DNA of 11,474 nucleotides from Longimonas sp046498435 (GTDB lineage: Bacteria; Bacteroidota; Rhodothermia; Rhodothermales; Salinibacteraceae), in contig NZ_JAWOAR010000018.1 in NCBI RefSeq assembly GCF_046498435.1, positions 1 through 11,474 of the forward strand. The letters run 5' to 3'. This document shows positions 1 through 5,727 of this stretch, in pieces (within the stretch, counting starts at the first letter, position 1; each line of letters opens with the position of its first letter). The notes under the pieces were generated by a model that had not been told where the DNA came from, did not search any database, and was given only the letters and a program-made list of their open reading frames with translations. Made by a program: the position numbers and the translations under genes.

Positions 1-1
1 C

Positions 2-151
2 CTGGCCGCAAACCTGGAAGAAGGACAGAGCCTGGCCGATTCATTGGCCAAAGAAAAAAAGTACTTTCCTTCCGATTACGTGGCCCTGGTGCGCATGGGC
101 GAAAAAGGCGGCAACCTCATGCAGGGACTCACGAGGCGGGTACGTGTTTAG
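2..151 (+). pseudogene. GspF/PilC-type inner-membrane protein, truncated fragment
   Basis: The frame opens at the window edge and reads 49 residues to a TAG at 149-151. It matches the end of a T2SF domain, the repeated cytoplasmic domain of GspF/PilC inner-membrane platform proteins of type II secretion and type IV pili. What shows this is EEGQSLADSL, then YFPSDYVALVRMGEKGGNL, which fits the family pattern G-x-S-L-x-x-A-L ... F-P ... GE-x-G-x-L. In the family this point is followed by tens of residues, including membrane segments. Here the match stops after about three more residues (LTR) and the frame ends inside a repeat that begins near 140. No continuation is recognisable in the next 700 bases. 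I therefore call it a 3'-truncated gene, although the upstream part is outside the window and a misassembly at the repeat is possible. Family call fairly sure; pseudogene status less so. Confidence 0.6.
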
Positions 152-161
152 TGACTTATAG
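140..161 (+). repeat. GTTTAG-type repeat, copy 1
   Basis: Begins gtacgtgtttagtgactt and matches 607-628 at 20 of 22 positions in the same orientation. It lies exactly where the gspF-like frame ends: its 'gtttag' supplies the TAG stop. The two copies are 467 bases apart and could be the ends of an inserted or recombined segment. Confidence 0.65.
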
Positions 162-227
162 ATCGAGACATTAGGGGAGGGGCCGGAGATGCGGGGAGCG
201 TGCCACCTGTGCGAGGTAGGCGTTGAG

Positions 228-255
228 ATCCTTCCGCCGGGGGCGTCAGGATGAC
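228..255. repeat. REP-like half-unit ending in GTCAGGATGAC
   Basis: Reads gatccttccgccggg followed by gcgtcaggatgac. The last 15 bases (241-255, gggcgtcaggatgac) are the exact reverse complement of the start of the unit at 5728-5742. The pattern resembles widespread intergenic repeats with GTCATNCTGA arms. It is dispersed, non-coding and of unknown function. Confidence 0.45.
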
Positions 256-305
256 TTGGGAGCGTGAACAACAGCTTGGCATTGTGAGGCGCTCCCTCCT
301 CTGTA

Positions 306-340
306 GTCATGCTGAACGCAGTGAAGCATCTCAGGATGAC
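306..340. repeat. REP-like palindromic unit, GTCATGCTGA...TCAGGATGAC
   Basis: The outer arms gtcatgctga and tcaggatgac are inverted repeats of each other with one mismatch in ten. The centre, acgcagtgaagcatc, gives the SHAERSEASQ-type peptide when translated, a well-known sign of dispersed intergenic repeats in many bacterial genomes. The arm matches the unit at 5728-5766, so the family occurs at both ends of the housekeeping block. Confidence 0.6.
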
Positions 341-480
341 CTGTTGGAAAGCAATGCCGCCACGCCTGCAAAGGGGCGCCTAGTATGGAGTCCCTGGTAT
401 GGGGCGGCTCGTGCCAACCGTGCAGGACAGGCCATAGGCATCATGACGTGGTGGAGTGGGGAAGGTACACACTCTCATCT

Positions 481-500
481 GCTCCCCTCTCCAGGGGAGC
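481..500. repeat. Perfect 8-bp inverted repeat (hairpin)
   Basis: gctcccct, four bases ctcc, then aggggagc. The stem is perfect and GC-rich but has no T-run on either side, so it is not a standard intrinsic terminator. It resembles the CCCCTCTCC...GGAGAGGGG dispersed hairpins seen in many genomes. Confidence 0.5.
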
Positions 501-536
501 GGCTTCGGGCGGTGCGCTTCCACCTGTTTCTTCCTG

Positions 537-550
537 CGCTAAACACGTAC
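537..550 (-). repeat. GTTTAG-type repeat, copy 2 (inverted)
   Basis: cgctaaacacgtac is the exact reverse complement of 607-620 (gtacgtgtttagcg), a perfect 14-bp inverted repeat with 56 bases between the arms. Together with copy 3 it frames a roughly 84-base cassette (537-620) that contains a second palindrome at 551-564. Confidence 0.6.
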
Positions 551-564
551 CACGGCGCGCCGTG
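551..564. repeat. Perfect 14-bp palindrome
   Basis: cacggcgcgccgtg equals its own reverse complement. It abuts the inner side of the inverted GTTTAG-type copy 2. It could be a protein-binding site or part of a small palindromic element; nothing else indicates its role. Confidence 0.5.
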
Positions 565-606
565 TCCCTACCCATTTGATTGTATTGATCCTGGGTCCAA
601 CGGGCC

Positions 607-628
607 GTACGTGTTTAGCGACTTGTAG
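607..628 (+). repeat. GTTTAG-type repeat, copy 3
   Basis: Begins gtacgtgtttagcgactt and continues into tagcccggga (626-635). It is a direct copy of 140-161 and an inverted copy of 537-550. The tagcccggga tail recurs at 731-740 and, inverted, inside copies 4 and 5, which links all five copies. Confidence 0.65.
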
Positions 629-689
629 CCCGGGACGCGTGCAGTTCCGATAGCATTCGCCCCACAGATTGCCGGGGACGCAAGTGGTA

Positions 690-703
690 CCGACAGTGGT
701 CGG
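690..703. repeat. Short hairpin shared with the repeat at 5741-5754
   Basis: ccgacagtggtcgg forms a 5-bp stem with a 4-base loop. The whole 14-mer is the exact reverse complement of 5741-5754, the core of a REP-like unit 5 kb away. This suggests the two are copies of one dispersed core. Confidence 0.4.
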
Positions 704-732
704 CACAGGTTACCCGGCTATGGGTTTCCTTA

Positions 733-766
733 GCCCGGGATCAGGAGCGAAGCGGATATCCCGGGC
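733..766. repeat. Inverted repeat gcccgggat...atcccgggc
   Basis: Nine-base perfect arms (733-741 and 758-766) enclose 16 bases. It overlaps the outer end of GTTTAG-type copy 4. It is REP-like; the lack of a T-run argues against a simple terminator. Confidence 0.5.
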
Positions 767-789
767 AATCATCGAGGCCCGCTAAACAG
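754..789 (-). repeat. GTTTAG-type repeat, copy 4 (tandem unit 1)
   Basis: Begins ggatatcccgggc and ends ccgctaaacag. It matches 804-839 at 31 of 36 positions, exactly 50 bases apart. Read on the minus strand it is ctgtttagcg...gcccgggatatcc, the same order of parts as copy 3 (gtttagcg ... gcccggga). Confidence 0.65.
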
Positions 790-803
790 ATATGCTGTCG
801 GCA

Positions 804-839
804 GGATATCCCGGGCGATCTTTGAAGACCGCTAAACAG
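804..839 (-). repeat. GTTTAG-type repeat, copy 5 (tandem unit 2)
   Basis: Second unit of the 50-base-period direct repeat, with the same ends as 754-789. It stops 15 bases before the last codon of the thioredoxin-like gene, so it probably lies in or just beyond that transcript's 3' end and may serve as an mRNA 3' structure. Confidence 0.6.
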
Positions 840-854
840 CTACACACCGTGCCT

Positions 855-1199
855 CTACGAGCAGGCTACGCCCGTCGTGGTGCACATCGCGTCGATGAAC
901 GAACGGATGGGCTCCGCGCCGCGCAGCCGCGCATCGACCGTGCCGTTGCGGTAGACCAGCATCGTAGGCACCACCTCGATGCCTTGCGCGCGCGCCAACT
1001 CGGGATAATCGGCGACGTTGAGCGTGCCCACTACCGCTTCGTCCTTCAGATCGCGAGACAGGCGCTCCACGTCGTCGGTCAGCCCCTGGCAGGCGTAGCA
1101 GCGCGGCTCCCAGAACTCCAGGATCGCGTGGTCAGCCTCCAGGATACGAGATGCGAACGTATCGTCTGTTACAGTGAGCAGGTGGGTATCAGTAGACAT
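855..1199 (-). CDS. Thioredoxin-like protein with RCYAC active site
   Basis: 114 residues from ATG, a whole single thioredoxin fold. The motif aligned with WCGPC is RCYAC (C34, C37), preceded by ILEFW. The cis-proline loop is VVPTM (P78), followed by LVYRNG. These fix the family. Several usual residues differ: the Trp before the first Cys is Arg, the Gly-Pro between the cysteines is Tyr-Ala, the buried Asp of E. coli Trx is Glu28, and the Pro five residues after the second Cys is Asp42. A second pair, C106 and C113, sits near the C-terminus. It may be a disulfide reductase or a specialised redox partner; no signal peptide is seen, so it should be cytoplasmic. A TTG five codons upstream is another possible start; neither has a clear Shine-Dalgarno. 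It lies 128 bases after mnmE on the same strand. Family sure, role unknown. Confidence 0.85.
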   Translation of the reverse strand: MSTDTHLLTVTDDTFASRILEADHAILEFWEPRCYACQGLTDDVERLSRDLKDEAVVGTLNVADYPELARAQGIEVVPTMLVYRNGTVDARLRGAEPIRSFIDAMCTTTGVACS

Positions 1200-1327
1200 A
1201 GCGGTTGGGAGCAAGGCACAGAGTAACGAGTGATGCTGGGGGACATGCAGTCTGTGTGATTACTGCCCAAAACGCTACACCGCTGGGCACACGGAAGCAG
1301 GGTATGCAGCCCACGGCTCGTTTTGCG

Positions 1328-2716
1328 CTACTTCCCGATACAGAACTGCGAGAAGATCTGGCCGAGCACGTCTTCGTTGGTGACCTCGCCGGTGATAGCG
1401 CCGAGCGCATGCAGTGCCTCGCGCAAGTCGAGCGTGAGCAGGTCGCTCGATACGCCCTGCTTGTAGGCACTCTGCGCACGCTCCAGCGCGGTCTGCGCCT
1501 CTTGCAGATGCTGCCGATGACGCTTGTTCATGACGACAGCCGAGGCCTCGGTGTCGCGCAAGTCGGCATCGACCTGATCGAGGAGCGCGGTGGTGAGGCG
1601 GTCGAGTTCATCGGCATCGTCGAACGCATCGAGTGCCGAGAAGGAGAGCGCATGCCCCACATCGAGATCGGGCGTGCGTTCGGTGTCTACCGTGTCGGAT
1701 TTGTTGGCGACAACCAGCGTGGGCACCGACGGCTCCGCATCCGATAGCTCCTGGAGGAATGCGCGCTCATCGGCGTCGAGTCCGCGCTGCTGGTCGTAGA
1801 CATAGAGCAGCACATCGGCCTCGCGAATGGAGGCTTCGGCGCGGCGTACGCCCTCCGCTTCGATCTGGTTGGAGGTATCGCGCAGACCCGCCGTATCCAC
1901 AAAGCGGAAAAGGAGTCCGTCGAGTTCGGCTTCGGCCTCGATCTCGTCGCGGGTGGTGCCGGGGGTGGCGCTCACAATAGCGCGGTCGCGCCCCACAAGC
2001 GCATTGAGCAGCGTCGATTTGCCCGCGTTGGGCCGCCCACCAATGACGACGCGTACGCCGTCGCGCAGGAGTTCGCCGGTGCGGTAGGAGTCGAGCAGCG
2101 TGGAGACAAGCCGCTGTGCGGTGTCGAGCAAAGAGGTGAGCCGTTCGCGATCCGCAAACTCGACATCTTCTTCGGAGAAGTCGATCTCCAGCTCCATGAG
2201 CGCGCAGAGGTCGAGCAGTTCCTCGCGCAGGTTGGAGAGGCGGTCGGAGTAGCGTCCGCGCAGGTGCTGCATGGATACGCGGTGCGCCTGCTCGGAGGAG
2301 GCGTGGATGAGATCTGCGACGGCTTCAGCCTGGGCCAGGTCGAGCTTGCCATTGAGGAAGGCGCGCTCGGTGAACTCGCCGGGCTCGGCCATGCGTGCAC
2401 CAGCCTGGAGGAGCGCATCGAGCACAAGCTGCGGTGCCAGGTCGCCGCCGTGGCACGACACCTCGACGACATCCTCGCCCGTAGCAGAGCGTGGACCCTG
2501 AAAGACCGTTACGACCACCTGATCGAGCTCTTCGCCCTCTGCATCCACCACATACCCGACGTGGGCAGTGTGAGAAGCCACGTCGGTGAGATCGGCACCG
2601 CGAAAGCGCTGGCTCACAACGTTGCGTGCTTCAGGCCCCGACACGCGGATGATGGCGAGCGCTGCACGTCCGCGAGCGGTGGCAATGGCGGCAATGGTAT
2701 CGGAATCGGTGGGCAT
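1328..2716 (-). CDS. mnmE: tRNA uridine-5-carboxymethylaminomethyl modification GTPase MnmE
   Basis: MnmE works with MnmG to install the cmnm5 group on U34 in the wobble position of certain tRNAs, using a folate-bound one-carbon unit and GTP hydrolysis. The 462 residues match the usual length. In order: an N-terminal tetrahydrofolate-binding and dimerisation domain (about 1-120, TIAAIATARGRAALAIIRVSG at the start, EPGEFTERAFLNGKLDLAQ near 111-129), a helical domain, and an inserted Ras-like G domain at about 220-385. The G motifs are all present: G1 GRPNAGKS (227-234), G2 TPGTTRD (251-257), G3 DTAG (274-277) and G4 NKSD (338-341). The C-terminus ends in FCIGK with the conserved Cys459. The ATG lies 15 bases after the yidC stop, so the two are very likely co-transcribed. 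Nothing looks broken. Confidence 0.98.
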   Translation of the reverse strand: MPTDSDTIAAIATARGRAALAIIRVSGPEARNVVSQRFRGADLTDVASHTAHVGYVVDAEGEELDQVVVTVFQGPRSATGEDVVEVSCHGGDLAPQLVLDALLQAGARMAEPGEFTERAFLNGKLDLAQAEAVADLIHASSEQAHRVSMQHLRGRYSDRLSNLREELLDLCALMELEIDFSEEDVEFADRERLTSLLDTAQRLVSTLLDSYRTGELLRDGVRVVIGGRPNAGKSTLLNALVGRDRAIVSATPGTTRDEIEAEAELDGLLFRFVDTAGLRDTSNQIEAEGVRRAEASIREADVLLYVYDQQRGLDADERAFLQELSDAEPSVPTLVVANKSDTVDTERTPDLDVGHALSFSALDAFDDADELDRLTTALLDQVDADLRDTEASAVVMNKRHRQHLQEAQTALERAQSAYKQGVSSDLLTLDLREALHALGAITGEVTNEDVLGQIFSQFCIGK

Positions 2717-2731
2717 GGGAGGTACGCAGCG

Positions 2732-4657
2732 TTACTTCCGTTTCTGCGCCTCTTTTTGGGCTTCTTCGGCTTTTTTCAGCATCCGGGCGAACCAGCCGTC
2801 TTTGCCATCACCGTTCTTATTGGCATCAAACCGTGTGTTGGGCTGCTCCTTCTCCTTATCCAGCTGCCAGTAAATGTACTTCTGTTGCGCTGCCGTCGTG
2901 ACATTGTAAAACAGGTAGTAGAGGCTGAGCGCAGAGGCAAAGCGGTTGAAGATAAAGAAGATGAAGAACGGCAAGACCCACTGGAAGATCTTGGCCTGCG
3001 CTCCGGTGCTCCCGGTGCTGCTCATCTGGATACGCATGGTAAAGATCATGGAGACGCCCATCAGCAGCGTGAAACCGGCTACGTAGTCGCCATAGAACGG
3101 GATGCTGAACGGAAGCTGCAAAATGGGGTCAGGGGCCGAAAGGTCGGCGGCCCACAGGAAACTCTCTTGCCGCAATTGCACCGACTGCGGGATGTACAGA
3201 TAGAGCGCAATGATGATGGGATACTGTAAGAACATCGGTAAACAGCCACCAATCGGGTTGACGCCCGACTCGCGATAGAGCTCCATCATTGCCTGCTGCT
3301 GCTTCTCCATGTCGTCCTCGTACTTCTCCTTGATCTTATCCATCTCTGGCTTCAGATCTTTCATCTTGGCCATGGAGCGGTACGACGACTTGGTGAGCGG
3401 ATAGACCACCACCTTAATTAGGATCGCCAGCAAGATGACGACGAACCCGTAGTTGGGTAGGACGCCGCCCAGGTAGGTAAGAGCCGGAATGAACACGAAG
3501 GTGGCCAGCGGACGGGTAATCCACTCGAAGACGGCCCAGCCATAGTTTACCATGCTGTAGAGTTCGCGCTCATACGACGCCAGGTTGTAGTAGTCGATCG
3601 GGCCCATGTAAAGGGAGAACGACTGGGTGCTGACATCGGACGAGGCCGCGGGGAAAAAGAGGCGGGCCGTGGTGCCCTCGCCGCCGCGTACGGTTTCTGC
3701 GACCCCTTCTTCGCGGATAATTTCGGCACCATCGACTGCCGACTCGTCTTCGGGCATAAGCACTGCCGTGAAGTACTTGCTGCGGTGCCCAATCCAGCTT
3801 ACCGAGCCTGACAGGCGGTTTTCGGCATAGTCGCCGCTGTCGTAGACGAGGCGTTCCATGGTGCCTCCCGAGAAAGCGTACACGCCCGAATCGATGCGCT
3901 CACCTTCAGGATCGTCTTCAGTGAAGGGCACGCCCTGGTCCCACACCACATCGTACCCATCGTTGGTGGCATAGGACCGTGCGTTTTGCTGTGCGATTTG
4001 GAAGTTGAGGTCGTAGGGCTCGGGCGTAAAGGTGTAGGTGTAGCTAAGCGACCCTTCGCCTTCTTCGCCGAGCGTGGCGGTAAAGGTAATGGAGGCCTCT
4101 TCGGTGCCATCCACGCGGAGGGTGTCGGGAGCCTCGGTCTCGAAGTGAAGTGCCCGGGTATCCACCAGATGGCTGGAGGGGGTCATGAACGACACGCCCG
4201 GTACACCTTGCCCCGTCGTATCGACCACCTGAACGGGCGTTTCGCGATCGAACTGCTCATAGTCGGTCAGCGTGAAGCGCTCGATGACGCCGCCCTGGGT
4301 CGAGAACTCGGCGGTGTACTGGTCGGCGATGACGGTGATGGTGCGCGCTGTGCCCGACTCGGCACGCGCCGTTGCGGGGTCGCTCGGCGTGTCGTCTGGA
4401 TCTGCTTCTTGCGCGGCGGCTTCGCTGTCTGAATCATCCGTTGAATCACCAGACGCAAGTGGCGCAGCGTCATCTGATGCGGTAGTGTCGGCAGGATCGG
4501 CAGGGGACTCGGTGGTGGTTTCCTCTTCAGCCGAAGGCTCGGGCGGCTCAGGGCCAAACCAGACGAGCCACCCAAACATGATAAGTCCGAAGAGCAGCGT
4601 AGCAATGAGGATATTGCGCTGGTCTTCAGAAGACGGTTGGTTGCGCAGCGTAGACAA
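2732..4657 (-). CDS. yidC: Membrane protein insertase YidC
   Basis: YidC/Oxa1 insertase places membrane proteins in the inner membrane, alone or with SecYEG. The 641 residues have the Gram-negative form: TM1 at about 16-35, a long Asp/Glu/Thr/Ser/Pro-rich linker (about 36-103), a periplasmic beta-domain (about 104-355), then the conserved core with membrane segments near 382-395, 402-420, 475-490, 525-541 and 557-587. The family signature GVNPIGGCLPMFLQYPI is at 465-481, and the cytoplasmic hairpin YRSMAKMKDLKPEM precedes it. The tail is basic and charged (KKAEEAQKEAQKRK). The groove residue that is Arg in E. coli (R366) aligns with Lys415 in LIKVVVYPLTK. The start is a TTG, because the frame is closed upstream (TAA) and no ATG lies between; residues from TM1 on are secure. 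The very acidic linker hints at a salt-adapted host. There are 88 bases between rnpA and this start. Confidence 0.97.
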   Translation of the reverse strand: MSTLRNQPSSEDQRNILIATLLFGLIMFGWLVWFGPEPPEPSAEEETTTESPADPADTTASDDAAPLASGDSTDDSDSEAAAQEADPDDTPSDPATARAESGTARTITVIADQYTAEFSTQGGVIERFTLTDYEQFDRETPVQVVDTTGQGVPGVSFMTPSSHLVDTRALHFETEAPDTLRVDGTEEASITFTATLGEEGEGSLSYTYTFTPEPYDLNFQIAQQNARSYATNDGYDVVWDQGVPFTEDDPEGERIDSGVYAFSGGTMERLVYDSGDYAENRLSGSVSWIGHRSKYFTAVLMPEDESAVDGAEIIREEGVAETVRGGEGTTARLFFPAASSDVSTQSFSLYMGPIDYYNLASYERELYSMVNYGWAVFEWITRPLATFVFIPALTYLGGVLPNYGFVVILLAILIKVVVYPLTKSSYRSMAKMKDLKPEMDKIKEKYEDDMEKQQQAMMELYRESGVNPIGGCLPMFLQYPIIIALYLYIPQSVQLRQESFLWAADLSAPDPILQLPFSIPFYGDYVAGFTLLMGVSMIFTMRIQMSSTGSTGAQAKIFQWVLPFFIFFIFNRFASALSLYYLFYNVTTAAQQKYIYWQLDKEKEQPNTRFDANKNGDGKDGWFARMLKKAEEAQKEAQKRK

Positions 4658-4745
4658 GGCGGCCAGGGGGTGGTGGATACGAAAAACAGTGACGACGATA
4701 CCGGTTCGTTACAGCCCAGTCATATCGCCGTGGCGTGGGGAGCCG

Positions 4746-5198
4746 TCAGTCGGTGGAAGACGGGGCAGGGCAGTCGGGGAGCGCGTGGGTTGCAGCGCGG
4801 AGTGCACGGGGCACGTCGCGCAGGATGCTCGTGCGAGCGTGGTCGGGCGAGCCGCGAAAGAGAAGCATCATAATGAGCGGCGGTGCATCGTCAGGCAGCG
4901 CCTTGCGCAGGACGTACTGATGCTGGCGGTAGGTTTCGCGCAGATACCGTCGTATTTGCGTGCGCTGTACGTTGGTGGCGTATGTGCGTCCTGGGGCAAA
5001 GCCCACCTGCACGGGTACGTTGTGCCCCACTTCGCGGCGCGAGGCCCAGCGGTAGAGCAGGCGCACCGTGCCACAGGCTACCGTCTGCACGTCCGAGCGA
5101 GAGCGGTCGAACAGCGACGCAATAAGGCGCCGCCGCTTCAACCGATGCGTGCGTGGAAACGTGTAGCGACGGTCGGAAGCAGGCGGCGGCATGGGCAT
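4746..5198 (-). CDS. rnpA: Ribonuclease P protein component
   Basis: The protein subunit of RNase P, which helps the RNA enzyme cut the 5' leader from tRNA precursors. It has 150 residues, somewhat longer than the usual 110-130 because of a Pro-rich N-terminus and a loose C-terminal tail. Visible family marks are YTFPRTHRLKRR (12-23) at the start of the fold, VPVQVGFAPGRTYATNV (61-77) on the central strand, and QIRRYLRETYRQH (81-93) on the conserved basic helix. The usual R-N-R-[IL]-K-R reads R79-T-Q-I-R-R here, so the Asn and the second Arg of the RNR motif are replaced. It lies 30 bases after rpmH, the standard order. A second ATG two codons in is an equal choice of start. The call rests on fold pattern and context together. 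Confidence 0.93.
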   Translation of the reverse strand: MPMPPPASDRRYTFPRTHRLKRRRLIASLFDRSRSDVQTVACGTVRLLYRWASRREVGHNVPVQVGFAPGRTYATNVQRTQIRRYLRETYRQHQYVLRKALPDDAPPLIMMLLFRGSPDHARTSILRDVPRALRAATHALPDCPAPSSTD

Positions 5199-5228
5199 AT
5201 TAGCATAACGAAACGACGCGCGAGCCCG

Positions 5229-5393
5229 CTACACAGGCTTACCCGAAGACGTATCGCTCACCGTCAGGTTCTTGCGTCCTTTCTTGCGGCGGCGTTTCAG
5301 GATCTTGCGTCCGTTCTTGGTCTTCATCCGCTTGCGGAAGCCATGCTTGTTTTTTCGCTTCTTGCGGCTGGGTTGGTACGTGCGTTTTGGCAT
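5229..5393 (-). CDS. rpmH: Large ribosomal subunit protein bL34
   Basis: 54 residues beginning MPKRTYQPSRKKRKNKHGF, the L34 signature, followed by RKRMKTKNGRKILKRRRKKGR. It is a small, highly basic protein of the 50S subunit. The C-terminal LTVSDTSSGKPV is a short extra tail compared with about 44-46 residues in many bacteria. The frame is open for 20 codons upstream, but the signature fixes the ATG at 5391-5393. It is the first gene of rpmH-rnpA-yidC-mnmE on the minus strand. No dnaA lies upstream, unlike in many bacteria; the neighbour here is a divergent tRNA gene. Confidence 0.98.
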   Translation of the reverse strand: MPKRTYQPSRKKRKNKHGFRKRMKTKNGRKILKRRRKKGRKNLTVSDTSSGKPV

Positions 5394-5541
5394 AACAGAA
5401 GCCGTGAGTAGATGATCGCATACAACGATAGGCGACAGATTACAACGGAACACCCCATAAGTTGTTTAGCCTGTGCTGTGCGAAGAGATCGCCAAAACGC
5501 AATGCGTCCCCCAATATCCGCGTGGAACGGATCCCTGCTGC

Positions 5542-5571
5542 TTGACATTATAGGTGCTGCTAATGCATACT
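5542..5571 (+). promoter_or_regulatory. Sigma-70-type promoter for tRNA-Val
   Basis: A perfect -35 box TTGACA (5542-5547), an 18-base spacer and CATACT (5566-5571, four of six bases of TATAAT). The tRNA starts at 5595, about 24 bases after the -10, which leaves a short 5' leader for RNase P to remove. The leader contains a small hairpin, catgc-aaaaaa-gcatg. Confidence 0.6.
5547..5552 (-). promoter_or_regulatory. Possible -10 box for the rpmH block
   Basis: A consensus TATAAT on the minus strand overlaps by one base the tRNA -35 box on the other strand. No convincing -35 lies 16-18 bases upstream, so it may be chance. If real, the rpmH leader would be about 145 bases long. Confidence 0.25.
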
Positions 5572-5594
5572 GCATCATGCAAAAAAGCATGCAT

Positions 5595-5669
5595 GGGTCC
5601 TTAGCTCAGTTGGTTTAGAGCGCCTGCCTTACAAGCAGGAGGTCCCTGGTTCGAATCCAGGAGGACCCA
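5595..5669 (+). tRNA. tRNA-Val, anticodon UAC
   Basis: A full cloverleaf: acceptor GGGTCCT/AGGACCC, D stem GCTC/GAGC, anticodon stem CCTGC/GCAGG with loop CTTACAA, a 5-base variable loop, and T arm CCTGG-TTCGAAT-CCAGG. The anticodon TAC is at 5630-5632 and reads GUA and, with a modified U34, other Val codons. The discriminator is A5669. The next bases are CAC, so the 3' CCA is not encoded and must be added by the CCA enzyme. No clear intrinsic terminator follows. Confidence 0.97.
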
Positions 5670-5727
5670 CACATCATTTCTTGGTAGTGGATAGAAGGTT
5701 GGTGATTACTGAAAGCCTCATCCGCTG

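Larger units (their letters stand above)
152..854. other. Gene-free, repeat-rich intergenic stretch
   Basis: About 700 bases with no credible protein gene. Open frames here (for example 251-628 and 792-1226 on the plus strand) show no domain pattern. The first contains the SHAERSEASQDD-type peptide and a PSPGER-type peptide that result from reading through common intergenic repeats. The stretch holds at least two kinds of palindromic repeat, described separately: GTTTAG-type units (140, 537, 607, 754, 804) and GTCAT...GATGAC units (228-255, 306-340). It also holds several perfect short inverted repeats. No tRNA, rRNA or known small RNA was recognised. Confidence 0.6.
5394..5594. other. Divergent intergenic region between rpmH and tRNA-Val
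   Basis: About 200 bases that must hold the promoters for the rpmH block (minus) and for tRNA-Val (plus). The tRNA promoter is clear. For rpmH I see no full -35/-10 pair. A TATAAT on the minus strand at 5547-5552 is the best -10 but has no good -35. A weaker pair is TTGTAA (5440-5445) with TATGCG (5417-5422), 17 bases apart. No DnaA-box cluster is seen, so there is no sign of a replication origin. Confidence 0.5.

Noticed and set aside
251..628. A 125-codon plus-strand open frame in the repeat region
   Set aside because: It runs through REP-like and hairpin repeats (SHAERSEASQ-type and PSPGER-type peptides), shows no domain pattern, and ends in the GTTTAG-type repeat.
754..839. Two similar 36-base units with a 50-base period considered as a CRISPR array
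   Set aside because: There are only two units, they differ at five positions, the gap is only 14 bases, and related units occur elsewhere in both orientations with no cas genes.
1264..1289. Small inverted repeat tgccca...tgggca after mnmE as a possible terminator
   Set aside because: The stem has only six pairs, the loop is 14 bases and there is no T-run on the minus strand, so it is not supported as a terminator.
2264..3229. A 321-codon plus-strand open frame opposite mnmE and yidC
   Set aside because: It lies antisense to two certain genes and has no family pattern; long antisense frames are expected in GC-rich coding DNA.
4272..5411. A 379-codon plus-strand open frame opposite yidC, rnpA and rpmH
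   Set aside because: It is antisense to three certain genes; the composition is a shadow of their codons.
5394..5594. Possible replication origin near rpmH
   Set aside because: There is no dnaA gene and no cluster of DnaA boxes in the region.
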